The notes under the pieces: generated by a model
Databases searched by the model: none
Told to the model about the DNA's origin: nothing
What the model saw: the letters and a program-made list of their open reading frames with translations, nothing else
Shown: piece after piece, positions 63,601 to 64,000 of the stretch
Position numbering within the stretch: the stretch's first letter is position 1
Layout: each line of letters begins with the position of its first letter
Made by a program: the position numbers and the translations under genes
Origin: Sycobia sp. Sy_11
Lineage: Eukaryota > Arthropoda > Insecta > Hymenoptera > Epichrysomallidae
Direction: 5' to 3'
Length of the DNA: 64,000 nucleotides
NCBI GenBank assembly: GCA_018907035.1
Contig: JACCIC010000169.1
Coordinates: forward strand, 248,001-312,000

Positions 63601-64000
63601 TGTCCACGCAGAATCTCGATCTCCTCGTACGACGAGGACTTCACGGGCAACGTGGTCGCCCCGGACCTGGAGAGCTACGTCGTCTTTGCGCCCCTCCTCG
63701 ACCCGCTCATCCGCGACCTGCACTGCCTGACCGCGACCGGCGAGCTGCCCGACCAGCCCACGTCCCGTTTCTTTCGCGACGACCTCACCGACGACGCCGC
63801 CGCCGACGACACCGCCGCAGACGACGGCATCGAGGAGGCCGTCGACGCCCTGGAGAGCCGCGACCTCGACCCCTCCGGAAAGTACGTCCTCGCGGGCCTC
63901 GTCGAGTGCACGCGCAACTTCGCCGACCTGCCGCTGCCCCTGACGATGAGGATCAGCGAGCTCGAGGACGCCGAGAGGCTCGTGACCGGCGTCCTCATGG
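46865..64000 (+). CDS. ankyrin repeat - guanidino kinase-like fusion protein, module C (3' end off window)
   Basis: Seven exons (46865-47467, 52132-52443, 53213-53376, 55043-55190, 58830-58944, 61285-61606, 63612-64000+) join in phase to 684 residues so far. Residues 1-262 are Glu/Asp-rich and likely disordered. Residues 263-305 carry the shared module motif (MEQLAALVLTGEG, then FIDNVPAYM). Residues 306-409 are ankyrin repeats (IRAVHKAARDGNLKDL, GSTPLHVAVIFGHTPVV, GRTPLHYAAILADNGH). Residues 410-447 hold the GQKADYY block. From about 462 the sequence follows arginine/creatine kinases: TLATLERCFRLL, a Gly/Ala/Ser-rich insert, TLLGRCLRRPVYEAIKHR, NLFDVIWPALK, then VVAPDLESYVVFAPLLDPLI and LDPSGKYVLAGLVECTRN. 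Active enzymes move phosphate between ATP and arginine. Here two nucleotide-phosphate arginines are Leu651 and Glu653, so activity is doubtful. The catalytic C-terminal domain is beyond the window. Confidence 0.8.
49324..49373. repeat. (TA)n microsatellite
   Basis: Simple repeat. Confidence 0.95.
51579..51654. repeat. (CT)n(TA)n microsatellite
   Basis: Compound simple repeat. Confidence 0.95.
52132..52443 (+). CDS. module C exon 2 (acidic run plus shared motif)
   Basis: Acceptor tttcgcag ends at 52131, with a tandem cag at 52132-52134 (NAGNAG). 104 codons: an almost pure Glu/Asp run, then AAQLVGNGTMEQLAALVL and VPAYM. The end, fixed by homology to the PNYL and PFIM exon ends of A and B, is followed by GCAAGT: a GC-type donor. 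Confidence 0.85.
52444..53212 (+). other. intron 2 of module C (GC-AG type)
   Basis: Begins GCAAGT and ends aaatag. AT-rich; nothing else seen. Confidence 0.65.
53213..53376 (+). CDS. module C exon 3 (ankyrin)
   Basis: Acceptor caaatag ends at 53212; donor TCAG|GTTAGT at 53377. 54 codons plus two bases. KIRAVHKAARDGNLKDL and GSTPLHVAVIFGH are ankyrin units. Confidence 0.9.
53377..55042 (+). other. intron 3 of module C
   Basis: AT-rich; nothing recognised. A stretch near 54340-54440 weakly resembles 55980-56100 in the next intron and may be an old repeat. Confidence 0.55.
55043..55190 (+). CDS. module C exon 4 (ankyrin)
   Basis: Acceptor gttcag ends at 55042; donor AAT|GTGAGT at 55191. One base completes Arg with exon 3, then 49 codons including GRTPLHYAAILADNG and LGANPLVQD. 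Confidence 0.92.
55191..58829 (+). other. intron 4 of module C
   Basis: AT-rich, with a short G-rich run (about 55451-55460) and a (TG/CG)n tract (56881-56912). No exon recognised. Confidence 0.55.
58830..58944 (+). CDS. module C exon 5
   Basis: Acceptor tgttgtcag ends at 58829; donor AAAG|GTATTT at 58945. 38 codons plus one base. GQKADYYKQYQDD corresponds to the post-ankyrin block of A and B; the rest (LLRDFGASESLADEMLSDK) links to the kinase-like part. Confidence 0.85.
58945..61284 (+). other. intron 5 of module C
   Basis: AT-rich. Contains a palindromic MITE (59105-59303) and ends with a 280-nt zone without any AG dinucleotide (61003-61282) before the acceptor. Confidence 0.6.
59105..59303. 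repeat. palindromic MITE-like element, about 200 bp
   Basis: The left arm has ACTGTATGCAGTTTATTGTTTAG; its inverted partner at the right end reads GACTGCTATATGTAGTTTATT on the other strand. An inner pair, ACCAAGGTGGAC (59179) and GTCCACCTTGG (about 59225), brackets a short loop. No coding frame. Confidence 0.6.
61285..61606 (+). CDS. module C exon 6 (guanidino kinase N-terminal domain, part 1)
   Basis: Acceptor caacgcag ends at 61284; two bases complete Val with exon 5. The exon ends at AAAAA|GTATAG (GT at 61607), which fits phase 2 of exon 7. Reading on through that donor would give a 54-residue tail with no kinase similarity, while splicing continues the kinase alignment exactly. A Gly/Ala/Thr-rich insert of about 40 residues sits between the first two kinase helices. 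Confidence 0.75.
61607..63611 (+). other. intron 6 of module C
   Basis: The first 160 nt stay GC-rich and open in frame, then AT-rich sequence. No exon recognised. Confidence 0.6.
63612..64000 (+). CDS. module C exon 7 (guanidino kinase, part 2; cut by window edge)
   Basis: Acceptor gtccacgcag ends at 63611; its first base completes Lys with exon 6. 129 codons to the edge. APDLESYVVFAPLLDPLIRD corresponds to APDAEAY.VF.DLFDPII in arginine kinases. It is followed by an Asp/Ala-rich insert and LDPSGKYVLAGLVECTRN, the start of the catalytic domain. Confidence 0.85.

Overview
This is eukaryotic nuclear DNA, almost certainly from an insect and probably a hymenopteran. It is very AT-rich, its genes are split into short exons by long introns with GT-AG signals, it has many (TA)n microsatellites, and a few short GC-rich islands sit at likely promoters. 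Its mobile elements (mariner, Penelope-like, jockey/I-type LINEs, piggyBac-type MITE) are typical of insects. There is no operon, CRISPR array, rRNA or convincing tRNA. The order-level call is inference; no marker gene proves it.

Left end (1-9.3 kb): the last two exons of a peptidoglycan recognition protein (PGRP) lie on the plus strand (2964-3490). Facing it on the minus strand (9218-6931) is a complete four-exon gene for a secreted 148-residue protein with a 3D domain, a fold otherwise best known from bacterial cell-wall lytic enzymes. The two are convergent, with a decayed Penelope-like element flanked by two direct pseudo-LTR copies between them. A decayed mariner lies upstream of the PGRP exons.

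9.3-14 kb: no gene. It holds a decayed LINE reverse transcriptase fragment (minus strand) and a roughly 590-bp foldback element.

14-64 kb: a run of three related ankyrin-repeat coding modules, all on the plus strand. Module A (exons at 19086, 19977 and 29509) is served by a GC-rich island at 14.2-14.8 kb. Module B (six exons, 36426-46848) has its own start codon and ends in a stop; the assembled protein is 294 residues. Module C starts 16 nt after that stop (46865) and runs off the right edge. It has a long acidic N-terminus, ankyrin repeats, and then an arginine/creatine-kinase-type (ATP:guanido phosphotransferase) N-terminal domain. In the part that is visible, two arginines that bind nucleotide phosphate in active enzymes are replaced by Leu and Glu. 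Each module opens with the same roughly 45-residue motif just before the ankyrin repeats, and exon boundaries largely match, so the modules look like tandem duplicates. Splice phases allow A to join B, and B to join C, so one large locus with alternative promoters is also possible.

The introns and spacers are AT-rich and hold microsatellites, several MITE-like inverted-repeat elements, and LINE and Penelope fragments. Exon calls come from reading frames, splice signals, phase agreement and internal homology between modules; no transcript evidence or database search was available.
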